From contig CALWBQ010000005.1 of the NCBI GenBank assembly GCA_944376125.1, positions 60,161-124,160 of the forward strand: a stretch of 64,000 nucleotides of DNA. The letters run 5' to 3'. Every line of letters begins with the position of its first letter. Position 1 is the stretch's first letter. Of the stretch, positions 36,410 to 44,016 are shown piece by piece. Source of the stretch: an uncultured Lachnospiraceae bacterium (GTDB lineage: Bacteria > Bacillota > Clostridia > Lachnospirales > Lachnospiraceae). A program made the position numbers and the translations under genes. Under the pieces are notes generated by a model. The model searched no databases, was not told the origin of the DNA, and saw only the letters and a list, made by a program, of their open reading frames with translations.

Positions 36410-37963
36410 TCAGGTTTCCGAAAGTCTTTTCCCGCAGGCTTCCTGCCGAATTTTCTGTTCCCCTTCAGCTCCAGCTAAAAAAATATGGAGTGTTTCTCCA
36501 TCCCAGACGATCTGCTCTGTCAGACTTCCAATGATTCTCCGCTTATCTTCTGTCTGCAGTCCCTTTGCCAGCTCCTGAAAGGAAGAAAGGCTCTCCCTCA
36601 GCGTCTCTATCCTCTCTTTTGTCCAATATGCCTGGCTTCTCAGCTCTCTTTCTTCTTCCACCTGTGCCGCAGCCCTGCATCTCTGGTCTGCAGCCGCCTT
36701 TCTTTTTCCCTTTTCCAGTTCTCTTCTAAATACTTCCCTGTCCTCTTCCAAACCTGCCAGCGCCTCTAAAACAGCGCTGTCAGCAGCTTTCCCATTGGCG
36801 TTTTTTTCAGAACATCTGCTCCGTCTGCTTTTTTCTTTTAATGTGCATAAATATGAGTAACCTCTTTCCCCATCCTGTTTTTTCCTTCCTGACAGCTTGG
36901 GTCTCATATGTGCTCCGCACGCTCCGCAAATCAGGCGTCCAGTCAGCAATGCCTGTGAATTTCTGGGTCTTCTATAGCCGTGAGAACAATTTCTGTCTAG
37001 AAGTTCCTGCACCCGGATCCAAGTGCTTCCATCTACCAGCGGCTCATGGCCTCCTGCTGCGACAATCCACTCTTGGATCGGTCTTATTTTATTTGTTTTC
37101 CCAGGCTGCTGGAGAGAGCGGTTGTATGCCATCACACCTTTTGTCCCGTCAAAAGCCTCCTTCCCCGGAAACAATTCCGCTCCCCGGAGCGAAAAAAAGC
37201 GGAATGCATCTTCATCTGCTGCCATGTAAACAGGATTTGACAGAATTCCCTTTACCGCAAACCTGCTGAACTCTCTCCCTGTTTTCGTGCGCAGCCCTCT
37301 CTCAAGCAGAAAGTCTTCTGTCTGACGCAGAGAACCGCTTTCCAAAAATTTTCTATACATCATTTTTACCAGCACAGCTTCCTCCGGCACCACTTTGAGC
37401 CGGCAGAATTTTCTGATTTTGCCGTCCTGGGAAGGGCCTGAAACCGTTTCAGACTGGAATCCAGTAGGTGTCATTCCCCCAAGCCATCTTCCAGTTTTTG
37501 CCAATTCTCTCATATTATCCCGAATCCGTTCGGCTATCGTCTCTCTCTCCAGCTGGGAAAAAACAGAGGAAATATACATCATGGCTCTCCCCATAGGCGA
37601 TGAGGTGTCAAACTGTTCCCGGATCGAAATAAAATCAACCGATAGCTCCTCCAGTCTGCGGATCAGTCCGGCAAAGTCCCCTATATTCCGGCTGATTCTG
37701 TCCAGCCGGTACACAACGATGGCGGCAATCCTTCCCTCTTTTGCCTTTTCCATCATTTTCTTAAACTGCGGCCGTTCCAGATTTCCTCCTGAAAATCCCT
37801 CATCCTCATAAATTTGAGCCTGATCCGCCGCAGTACTTCCAAAGTTCCTGCTGATATACTGTCTGCACATTTCGATCTGATTTTCAATACTTTCTCCCTT
37901 TCCGGTAAAGCGGGACTTCCTTGAGTAGATTACAAAATACTTTTCTACTTCCATCTTCTCCAT
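36410..37963 (-). CDS. spoIVCA: Large serine recombinase, SpoIVCA type
   Basis: 517 aa, the size of SpoIVCA. The N-terminal resolvase domain has the catalytic Ser in VIYSRKSRFTGKGESIENQ near 12-16, EDEGFSGGNLERPQF near 53, YRLDRISRNIGD near 85 and REQFDTSSPMGRAMM near 118. A recombinase domain follows (about 160-290), then a zinc ribbon (CGACGAHM ... C, with a second Cys pair about 20 residues on, near 345-385) and a C-terminal coiled coil (about 400-480). Its position inside an element that splits sigK makes it the excisase/integrase for sigK rearrangement. A divergent small ORF shares its upstream region. Confidence 0.93.
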   Translation of the reverse strand: MEKMEVEKYFVIYSRKSRFTGKGESIENQIEMCRQYISRNFGSTAADQAQIYEDEGFSGGNLERPQFKKMMEKAKEGRIAAIVVYRLDRISRNIGDFAGLIRRLEELSVDFISIREQFDTSSPMGRAMMYISSVFSQLERETIAERIRDNMRELAKTGRWLGGMTPTGFQSETVSGPSQDGKIRKFCRLKVVPEEAVLVKMMYRKFLESGSLRQTEDFLLERGLRTKTGREFSRFAVKGILSNPVYMAADEDAFRFFSLRGAELFPGKEAFDGTKGVMAYNRSLQQPGKTNKIRPIQEWIVAAGGHEPLVDGSTWIRVQELLDRNCSHGYRRPRNSQALLTGRLICGACGAHMRPKLSGRKKQDGERGYSYLCTLKEKSRRSRCSEKNANGKAADSAVLEALAGLEEDREVFRRELEKGKRKAAADQRCRAAAQVEEERELRSQAYWTKERIETLRESLSSFQELAKGLQTEDKRRIIGSLTEQIVWDGETLHIFLAGAEGEQKIRQEACGKRLSET

Positions 37964-38088
37964 CCTTTTCCTGTTCCGTCTACCATCTCATATGCAAATT
38001 TCTCTTATTCCATGCCGGAAGGCAGCCATTTGCATATAGGACATCTTAAAATCCATATATTAAATAGAACAATCTCATAGAGGCTGCC
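37964..38088. promoter_or_regulatory. Divergent control region with 10-bp inverted repeat and sigma-E-like promoter
   Basis: Perfect inverted repeat ATATGCAAAT (37990-37999) / ATTTGCATAT (38028-38037). On the plus strand a sigma-E-type promoter reads -35 GCATATA (38032-38038), 15-bp spacer, -10 CATATATT (38054-38061), upstream of the 55-aa ORF. The -35 is a full match to the kmATAww consensus and the -10 matches 6 of 8. On the minus strand, GCATGGA-N14-CATATGAG is a weaker equivalent for the recombinase. Confidence 0.5.
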
Positions 38089-38256
38089 ATGAACACTATT
38101 CTTTATTTTCCCGAATCGCCGGCCGCAAAAAAAGAACTCGCCCGCCAGGCAGCTTTTCTCCACGCCCAGGCTATCCTGGAAATCCTGGATTCTCTTTGTC
38201 TTTCATCTGAGCAAAAGGTTCTCCTCATTCATGCGCTGGAAAAGGCTGAATTGTGA
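38089..38256 (+). CDS. 55-aa skin protein, candidate recombination directionality factor
   Basis: Small acidic/hydrophobic helical protein that begins MNTILYFPESPAAKKELARQ and ends in LLIHALEKAEL. No domain is recognised. It is divergently paired with the serine recombinase and preceded by a sigma-E-like promoter (38032-38061). In Clostridioides difficile, skin excision needs SpoIVCA plus a small skin-encoded directionality factor made under sigma-E control. By position, size and promoter this ORF is the best candidate here; sequence homology to that factor was not testable. AGAGG at 38080-38084 is only 4 nt before the ATG, a weak site. Confidence 0.6.
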   Translation: MNTILYFPESPAAKKELARQAAFLHAQAILEILDSLCLSSEQKVLLIHALEKAEL

Positions 38257-38433
38257 AATTTCTGTGTCTATCCGGCTGTTTTCAGAGTAACTAAAGGTTT
38301 CCGCGCTACCATATTTTTATCTCTATTATAACGTCAGTGCACAAAGGACCATGCGGCCGATAAAGGGCTGCATTTTCCTGCCTCTCCTGACGCCAGTAGA
38401 AGAAATAACAACCCAGAAAAGAGGAGACAACCT

Positions 38434-39630
38434 ATGAACAGGAACTTATTCTTACGTTCTAAAACCAAGCGGATCAAAACGCTCGCCGCAGGAGCCATGG
38501 TGGCCGCCATGATGGCCGGATTTTCCATGACTTCTTATGCTGACGGCGGCCTGGAAATCCACACCGAATACCCAGGGGTCACGGCCAAAGCCGGAGACAG
38601 CCTGACCTTCACCATCGATCTGGATAATTCCGGATCTGCCTGCGATGCCTCTCTGTCTGTCGCTTCCATGCCGGAAGGATGGGAAGGCTACATATCCGGC
38701 GGGAGCAGCGATCGGATCACCAGAGTCCACGTTCCCAACGGGACCGATTCTGCCAGCGCAACTCTCCACCTGGAAGTCCCTGCTGATGCCGCTGACGGCA
38801 GCTATCAGGTAGTCCTGGAAGCCCAGGGGGACAATGCCTCCTACGACAGTCTGACCCTTTATCTGGATGTCGATCAGCTGGAAGTAAGCCAGGGTGACTT
38901 TTCTTCTGAATATCCTGAGCAGGAGGGTTCTGCCGGAACTTCATTCAGCTTCAACGCTACCTTGATCAACAACAGCGCCGAAGAGCAGTCCTACAGTCTC
39001 GCCGCCAATGCCCCTGACGGATGGCAGGTTGCTTTTAAACCCAGCGGCGAATCCACTCAAGTAGCCAGCATTACTTTGGAACCGGCTGTCAGTCAGGGTC
39101 TCACCATCACTGTGACCCCTCCCAACAATGTATCAGCCGGTGATTATACCATCCCATGCAGTGCCATCTCCGCGGGAGAAAGCCTGGATATGGAACTGTC
39201 TGTCACTGTAACAGAGAGCTATGATCTGTCTTTAAGCACTCCGGACGGGCGCCTCAGTTTTGACACTGTCGCCGGAGATGAATCTGATGTCACTCTCTCC
39301 GTCACCAACAATAGCAACGTGGCTGTGGAAAATGTCAATCTGACTGCATCTGCCCCCACCGGCTGGAATGTCAGTTTTGACACCCCTACCATCGATGTCA
39401 TTGAGGCCGGCGCGACTGTGGAGGTTGCCGCCCATGTGACACCTTCATCCGAGGCGCTGACAGGCGACTATGTGGTCACTATGACAGCCAATGCCAGTGA
39501 AGTCTCCGACAGCGCTGAATTCCGGGTAGCAGTAGAAACCAGCATCGTATGGGGGTTCGCAGCGGTTGCCATTATCGTTGTTCTGCTGGCCGCCATTGGC
39601 TATATCTTCCGAAAATACGGGAGGCGGTAA
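38434..39630 (+). CDS. NEW3-domain membrane-anchored protein of a skin ABC system
   Basis: 398 aa with GAGGAG seven nt before the ATG. A basic N-terminus and signal peptide end near TSYADGG (about 38). Three beta-sandwich repeats of the NEW3 (COG1470-like) type follow, each with a GWxVxF-like core (MPEGWEGYI, APDGWQVAF, APTGWNVSF) and GDYxVxxxA endings. A C-terminal transmembrane helix (about 368-392) and RRKYGRR-like basic tail keep it in the membrane. It directly precedes the ABC ATPase gene (3 bp), so it is likely the extracytoplasmic part of that transporter. Confidence 0.85.
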   Translation: MNRNLFLRSKTKRIKTLAAGAMVAAMMAGFSMTSYADGGLEIHTEYPGVTAKAGDSLTFTIDLDNSGSACDASLSVASMPEGWEGYISGGSSDRITRVHVPNGTDSASATLHLEVPADAADGSYQVVLEAQGDNASYDSLTLYLDVDQLEVSQGDFSSEYPEQEGSAGTSFSFNATLINNSAEEQSYSLAANAPDGWQVAFKPSGESTQVASITLEPAVSQGLTITVTPPNNVSAGDYTIPCSAISAGESLDMELSVTVTESYDLSLSTPDGRLSFDTVAGDESDVTLSVTNNSNVAVENVNLTASAPTGWNVSFDTPTIDVIEAGATVEVAAHVTPSSEALTGDYVVTMTANASEVSDSAEFRVAVETSIVWGFAAVAIIVVLLAAIGYIFRKYGRR

Positions 39631-39633
39631 TTT

Positions 39634-40638
39634 ATGGCTCAGACAAATAAGATTATGATCCAGACCACTGGTCTTACAAAAAAATATGGAACCAAGACGG
39701 CAGTGGATCATCTGGACCTGTCCATCTTCTCCGGCGAGATTTTCGGCCTTTTAGGGCCTAACGGCGCAGGAAAGACAACCACCACCCTGATGCTTACCGG
39801 CTTGACAGAACCGACAGAGGGGACGGCTTTTATCGATGGCAGAGACTGTATCCGCGAGCCCATGGAAGTCAAGAAAATTGTGGGCTACATGCCGGATAAT
39901 GTAGGCTTTTATCCGGACATGACCGGAAGAGAAAATCTGCGGTTTACCGCTGCTCTGAACGGCTTGGAAAAGCAGGCCGCGGAGGAGGCCATTGACCGCC
40001 TCTTGGAACGGACAGGGCTGACAGAAGCCGGAAATCAGAAAGTAGGAACCTATTCAAGAGGTATGCGCCAGCGCCTCGGCGTCGCGGATGTCCTGATTAA
40101 AGATCCGTCTGTCATCATTATGGATGAGCCTACCCTTGGAATTGACCCGGAAGGAATGAGGGAATTGATTGCTCTGATACGGGATCTGTCCAAAACCGAG
40201 GGACGGACAGTCTTGATCTCTTCCCATCAGCTTTACCAGGTACAGCAGATCTGCGACCGCGTGGGTCTGTTCGTAGGCGGAAAACTGACCGCCTGCGGCA
40301 CCATTGAAGAGCTGGCTGAACAGACCCGGGAAGATAATCAGTATCTCACTGAAATCCGGGTGATTTCCGGCGACAACCGCCTGACTCAGCTTCTGAAAGA
40401 CGTTCCAGGAGTTCTGAGCGTCGGCAGAGAGGGCAGCCGCTACATGGTAGGCAGCAGTCAGGATATTACTGATATCCTGGTAGACCGGATCCGCGCGGAG
40501 GGCTATTCCATTTCCAGCCTGCGTCCCTGCGGAAACGATCTGGATGAAATTTATCGGAGATATTTTGAAAAGGCAGGTCATGATTATGACACAAACAATC
40601 GCAAAAAAGTTAAAAAACTCTTTTCCCGCAGCCGCTGA
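39634..40638 (+). CDS. ABC transporter ATP-binding protein (skin element)
   Basis: 334 aa. Walker A GPNGAGKTTT near 41, Q-loop region (MPDNVGFYPDMTGRENL), signature YSRGMRQRLG near 138, Walker B VIIMDEPTLGID near 158, H-loop SSHQ. The CcmA/DrrA-type C-terminal regulatory domain (about 220-320) is present. It belongs to the ABC-2 export class. It overlaps the permease gene by 53 bp, so the pair is translationally coupled. Confidence 0.95.
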   Translation: MAQTNKIMIQTTGLTKKYGTKTAVDHLDLSIFSGEIFGLLGPNGAGKTTTTLMLTGLTEPTEGTAFIDGRDCIREPMEVKKIVGYMPDNVGFYPDMTGRENLRFTAALNGLEKQAAEEAIDRLLERTGLTEAGNQKVGTYSRGMRQRLGVADVLIKDPSVIIMDEPTLGIDPEGMRELIALIRDLSKTEGRTVLISSHQLYQVQQICDRVGLFVGGKLTACGTIEELAEQTREDNQYLTEIRVISGDNRLTQLLKDVPGVLSVGREGSRYMVGSSQDITDILVDRIRAEGYSISSLRPCGNDLDEIYRRYFEKAGHDYDTNNRKKVKKLFSRSR

Positions 40639-41599
40639 GCCCGGGAATCACCACGAAAAATATATCGGTCTGCGGGCTTTATTTCACAAAGAGATGGCCG
40701 ACCATATTCGCAGCAGAAGGTTTCTCCTGATTCTGGCTCTGGTGGTTTTAACCGGCTTTGCAAGCCTTTATGGCGCCTTAAGCAGCATCTCATCTGTTGT
40801 GGAGGACGGAGGAGATTTTATTTTCTTAAAGCTCTTTACTACCAGCGGGAATTCCATCCCCTCTTTTGTCTCATTCATCGCTCTGCTGGGGCCGTTTATC
40901 GGCTTGGCACTAGGGTTTGATGCCATAAACAGCGAAGAAAACAGCGGGACGCTAAACAGGCTTTTGTCTCAGCCAATCTACCGGGACAGTGTTATCAATG
41001 GAAAGTTTCTCGCCGGGGCTGCCATTATTTTTGTCATGATTTTTGTTATGGGCGGCATGGTCAGCGCTATCGGCCTGTTGGCAATCGGGATTCCGCCCAG
41101 TTTTGAAGAGGCAGGACGGATTGTGGTATTTCTTTTCTTTACCAGCGTATACGTCTGCTTCTGGCTGGGGCTGTCGATCCTGTTTTCTGTACTCTGCCGC
41201 CATGCGGCAACCAGTGCTCTGGCAGTCATCGCCTGCTGGCTGGTATTTACAATCTTTATGAGTCTCCTGGCTGGCATCATCGCAGCTGCCCTCTATCCCC
41301 TGGATGGTTATCAGGCTCTCTTCAATATGATGGATTACTATAAGTGCGAGCTGTTCATCAACCGCCTGTCCCCATACTATCTGTACAGTGAGGCAGTCAC
41401 TACCATTCTGAACCCAGGAGTCCGTTCTGTGGGAATCGTCACGACATCCCAGCTAGAAGGTGCCGTTGCCGGCTATCTTCCATTTGGTCAGAGTCTTCTT
41501 CTGATCTGGCCTCATTTGGTGGCCATGTGTGCCATGACTCTGATTGCCTTTGTCATTGCATATTTAAAGTTCATGCGCCGGGAAATCCGGGCCAATTAA
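40586..41599 (+). CDS. ABC-2 type permease (skin element)
   Basis: 337 aa with about six membrane helices. The start is taken at 40586 (MTQTIAKKL), where AAGGCAGG lies 8 nt upstream; an ATG 6 bp earlier is too close to it. The cytoplasmic N-terminus HKEMADHIRSRRF leads into helix 1, and the NosY-like EENSGTLNRLLSQPIYRDSVINGKFLAG motif at about 115-140 is typical of ABC2 family 5 permeases. Partner of the preceding ATPase and NEW3 protein; the exported substrate is unknown. A terminator follows 17 bp after the stop. Confidence 0.9.
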   Translation: MTQTIAKKLKNSFPAAAEPGNHHEKYIGLRALFHKEMADHIRSRRFLLILALVVLTGFASLYGALSSISSVVEDGGDFIFLKLFTTSGNSIPSFVSFIALLGPFIGLALGFDAINSEENSGTLNRLLSQPIYRDSVINGKFLAGAAIIFVMIFVMGGMVSAIGLLAIGIPPSFEEAGRIVVFLFFTSVYVCFWLGLSILFSVLCRHAATSALAVIACWLVFTIFMSLLAGIIAAALYPLDGYQALFNMMDYYKCELFINRLSPYYLYSEAVTTILNPGVRSVGIVTTSQLEGAVAGYLPFGQSLLLIWPHLVAMCAMTLIAFVIAYLKFMRREIRAN

Positions 41600-41616
41600 G
41601 CGCTGACTGCTATGCA

Positions 41617-41653
41617 AAATGCTCCTGGTCTCTTGACTTTAGGAGCATTTTTG
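41617..41653 (+). terminator. Terminator of the skin ABC operon
   Basis: AATGCTCCT stem, 14-nt loop, AGGAGCATT, then TTTT. It separates the ABC operon from the second two-component system. Confidence 0.85.
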
Positions 41654-41726
41654 TATTAAATGATGGTAGCGTCCATACAAAATGATTAATACCTTCAAAC
41701 TTTGACACGAAAGGGAGATGGAATGA

Positions 41727-42422
41727 TTGAGAATTTTAATTATAGAAGACAATAAAAGGCTGGCAGAATCTCTCTCCGATATCCTGAAACACCTTCGCTA
41801 TGAGTCTGATATCTGCCTCAATGGAACCGACGGATACTCCCGCCTCATAAGCGGCCTGTATGACGGTGCGATCCTTGATGTCATGCTTCCTGGAATGGAC
41901 GGCATCACCTTGCTCAGAAAAGCCCGGAAGCTCCAATGCACTACTCCGGTACTGATGCTGACAGCCAAAAGCGAAACGGAGGACAAGGTTGCCGGGCTGG
42001 AGGGCGGTGCTGACTATTATCTGACAAAGCCTTTTGATACAGATGAGTTGGCAGCCGCACTGCGGGCCATTCTTCGCCGCGGAGGAGAATTTATCCCAGA
42101 TATCCTCTCCTTCGGCGATATTTCTCTAAATCAGTCTACTTACTGTCTGGAAAAAGACGGAAAAAGCATCCGCCTGGGCAAACGAGAATTTGAAGTCCTT
42201 CGGATTCTGATGAACCACAAGGGCGCTGTAGCTTCAAAAGAACTGCTTCTCGTCAAAATTTGGGGCAATGACAGCGACGCAGTAGACAACAACGTAGAGA
42301 TCTACATTTCTTTTCTCAGAAAAAAATTAGAATTTTTAAAAGCAAAGACCTCGATTGTCACAGCGCGCCACCTGGGCTATTTTTTGTCTGAAGAAAAGGG
42401 GAGGGAACATCCTGCAACATGA
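41727..42422 (+). CDS. OmpR-family response regulator (skin element, right)
   Basis: 231 aa from a TTG start with AAGGGAG upstream. Receiver: EDN at 7-9, phosphoacceptor Asp in GAILDVMLPGMDG near 51, Lys in MLTAKSE near 101. The C-terminal winged helix contains LGKREFEVLRILMNHKGAVASKELLLVKIWG and ends in RHLGYFL. Its stop overlaps the kinase ATG (ATGA). It lies downstream of the ABC operon terminator, so it can be expressed separately and may regulate that operon. Confidence 0.94.
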   Translation: MRILIIEDNKRLAESLSDILKHLRYESDICLNGTDGYSRLISGLYDGAILDVMLPGMDGITLLRKARKLQCTTPVLMLTAKSETEDKVAGLEGGADYYLTKPFDTDELAAALRAILRRGGEFIPDILSFGDISLNQSTYCLEKDGKSIRLGKREFEVLRILMNHKGAVASKELLLVKIWGNDSDAVDNNVEIYISFLRKKLEFLKAKTSIVTARHLGYFLSEEKGREHPAT

Positions 42423-43657
42423 AAGAACTGAAACGTCTGAGGATCAAATTTATCATATCAAACATGGCTATGGTCACTCTCGTGATCGGTCTGGCCTTTC
42501 TGACTATCGGGTATGTCACAAAGTCCAGGGTGGATGCCGCTAATGAGCAGATTCTGGAGAGAATGTATTCCGAAAATATACAGGATTTTTTCAGTGCTCC
42601 GGAAGAGATGAGGATGCCTTATTTTATCGTCGTGACGGACCAGAAAAATCAGATTATACGGGTGGATGGCCAATATCGCCTGGAACCAGAAGACGAATTT
42701 CTTCGCTATCTGGCTGCGGCCAGCCTGGCTGCAGCCGATGACCGCGGCTTTCTGGAAGACTATCATCTTCAGTTTGCGCGCAGACCTTTTGAGAGCGGAT
42801 ATATCATTACTTATGTGGACACCAGCCTTGGGCAGTCATACTCTGACGGAACCTGGCGAACGCTGGCCATCATTGGAACGGCTGTATGGCTTTCCCTGTT
42901 TGCTGCTAGCTGTATTCTGTCAAAATGGGCGGTAACTCCTGTCGGCGAATCCATCCGACGCGAAAAGCAGTTCGTAGCGGATGCCTCCCACGAGCTCAAG
43001 ACTCCGCTTACCGTCATCATGGCCAATGCTCAGCTTTTGGAGGAATCAGAGGATTCTGACCTGTCCCAGGATTCCCGGCGCTGGATCACAAATATCTGCC
43101 AGGAGGCCGCCGACATGAAAAAGCTGGTGGAAGAAATGCTGACGCTGGCCCGAAACGAAGCCTCAGGAAAAGTAAAAACAAAAGAGATTTGCTGTCTCAG
43201 CGATCTTGTGACAGAGAACCTTCTCTCATTTGAGGCCGTCTTTTACCAATCTGACAAAATCCTTGAGAGCGCTGTTGAAGAGGATATTCAGTTAAAGGGT
43301 GACTGCAAACAGCTCTCCAGCTTGGTCCGAATTTTATTGGATAATGCTGAAAAGTACTCTTCTGCCGGGGGCAGAATCTATGTCAATCTTCAGAGAACAG
43401 CCAAACGCAGGGCCCGCCTTCTAGTCAGCAATACCGGGGAAGAAATTCCAGCCAATCAGAGAAGCGTTATATTTGACCGTTTCTACCGCTCCGATATGTC
43501 CCGCACAGACAGGAAAGGCTATGGTCTGGGACTAGCCATTGCAAAAAGCATAATAGAAAGCCACCGGGGAACCATCTGGGTGGAATCCTCCGGCGGCAAA
43601 AATCAGTTTTTTGTGGAATTTAAGGTTCTTCCTTCCCCGCAGAAGCCGCAGCGATAG
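42419..43657 (+). CDS. Sensor histidine kinase (skin element, right)
   Basis: 412 aa. Transmembrane helices lie at about 14-34 and 142-164 around an extracytoplasmic sensor of some 105 aa. HisKA phosphoacceptor in VADASHELKTPLTVIMANAQLL (H near 196). HATPase N box ILLDNAEKYSS, G1 SNTGEEI, F/G2 RKGYGLGLAIAKSI. No clear HAMP. Its stop codon lies within the right att arm (43642-43662), so the gene is flush with the end of the element. Confidence 0.93.
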   Translation: MKELKRLRIKFIISNMAMVTLVIGLAFLTIGYVTKSRVDAANEQILERMYSENIQDFFSAPEEMRMPYFIVVTDQKNQIIRVDGQYRLEPEDEFLRYLAAASLAAADDRGFLEDYHLQFARRPFESGYIITYVDTSLGQSYSDGTWRTLAIIGTAVWLSLFAASCILSKWAVTPVGESIRREKQFVADASHELKTPLTVIMANAQLLEESEDSDLSQDSRRWITNICQEAADMKKLVEEMLTLARNEASGKVKTKEICCLSDLVTENLLSFEAVFYQSDKILESAVEEDIQLKGDCKQLSSLVRILLDNAEKYSSAGGRIYVNLQRTAKRRARLLVSNTGEEIPANQRSVIFDRFYRSDMSRTDRKGYGLGLAIAKSIIESHRGTIWVESSGGKNQFFVEFKVLPSPQKPQR

Positions 43658-43930
43658 GATAGCATTTTCTACACATTTGACTGCATATGTGGCCAGCCTG
43701 GAACCCCGGTCTGTCTTAAAGGTATTGACCGCCTTGATAAGGCCAATTGTCCCCACCGACAACAGATCGTCCATATCGTAGTCTGTCCCCTGGTATTTTT
43801 TTACCACATGTGCTACCAGACGCATATTGCGCTCTATCAATGTATCCCTAGCTGCCTGGTCCCCGGCCTTTACCAGCTCCAGACATTCTTTCTCTTCCGC
43901 TGCAGTCAATGGCTTTGGAAATGTCTTCAA
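43532..43930 (-). CDS. sigK: RNA polymerase sigma-K, N-terminal half (SpoIVCB type)
   Basis: Residues 1-89 are sigma-K region 1.2-2 (LIERNMRLVAHVVKKYQGTDYDMDDLLSVGTIGLIKAVNTFK and LATYAVKCVEN). After Asn-89 the frame crosses the att core at 43663-43667 and reads 43 unrelated residues from the element before stopping at 43532, antisense to the kinase gene. Start TTG at 43930 with AAGGCGG upstream; there is no ATG in frame before the preceding stop. The protein begins KTFPKPLTAAEEKE, so there is no pro-sequence. Joined at the cores it makes a 212-aa SigK. Confidence 0.92.
   Translation of the reverse strand: MKTFPKPLTAAEEKECLELVKAGDQAARDTLIERNMRLVAHVVKKYQGTDYDMDDLLSVGTIGLIKAVNTFKTDRGSRLATYAVKCVENAILSLRLLRGRKNLKFHKKLIFAAGGFHPDGSPVAFYYAFCNG
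43642..43680 (-). other. att site at the N-half end of the skin element
   Basis: Core CATTT on the plus strand (43663-43667), with the 21-bp arm at 43642-43662 on the element side. On the chromosomal side are the SigK codons for Val-Glu-Asn. Confidence 0.9.
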
Positions 43931-43959
43931 GGGAAACCGCCTTAAACCGTCATTAATGT

Positions 43960-43967
43960 AATTTATG
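43960..43967 (-). promoter_or_regulatory. Possible sigma-E -10 element for sigK
   Basis: Minus strand CATAAATT (6 of 8 to CATACAmT), about 30 bp before the TTG start of the sigK N-half. No good -35 is visible at 13-15 bp, so this is weak. Transcription from sigma-E would be expected from the family. Confidence 0.25.
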
Positions 43968-44016
43968 CGCTGGACAGAACGATAGTGCTTTTACCAAAAA
44001 AGAAGGGCCCGTACTT

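Larger units (their letters stand above)
33398..43667 (-). mobile_element. skin-type element interrupting sigK (10,265 bp)
   Basis: Bounded by two copies of the 5-bp core AAATG with inverted 21-bp arms pointing into the element, and by the two halves of sigK outside. It contains a large serine recombinase, a small divergent ORF, and cargo of two two-component systems, an ABC-2 transporter with a NEW3-domain partner, and a lipoprotein. Left-half genes run leftward and right-half genes rightward, and the outermost stop codons lie at or within the arms, so the element is packed up to its borders. Precise excision restores sigK. Confidence 0.93.
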
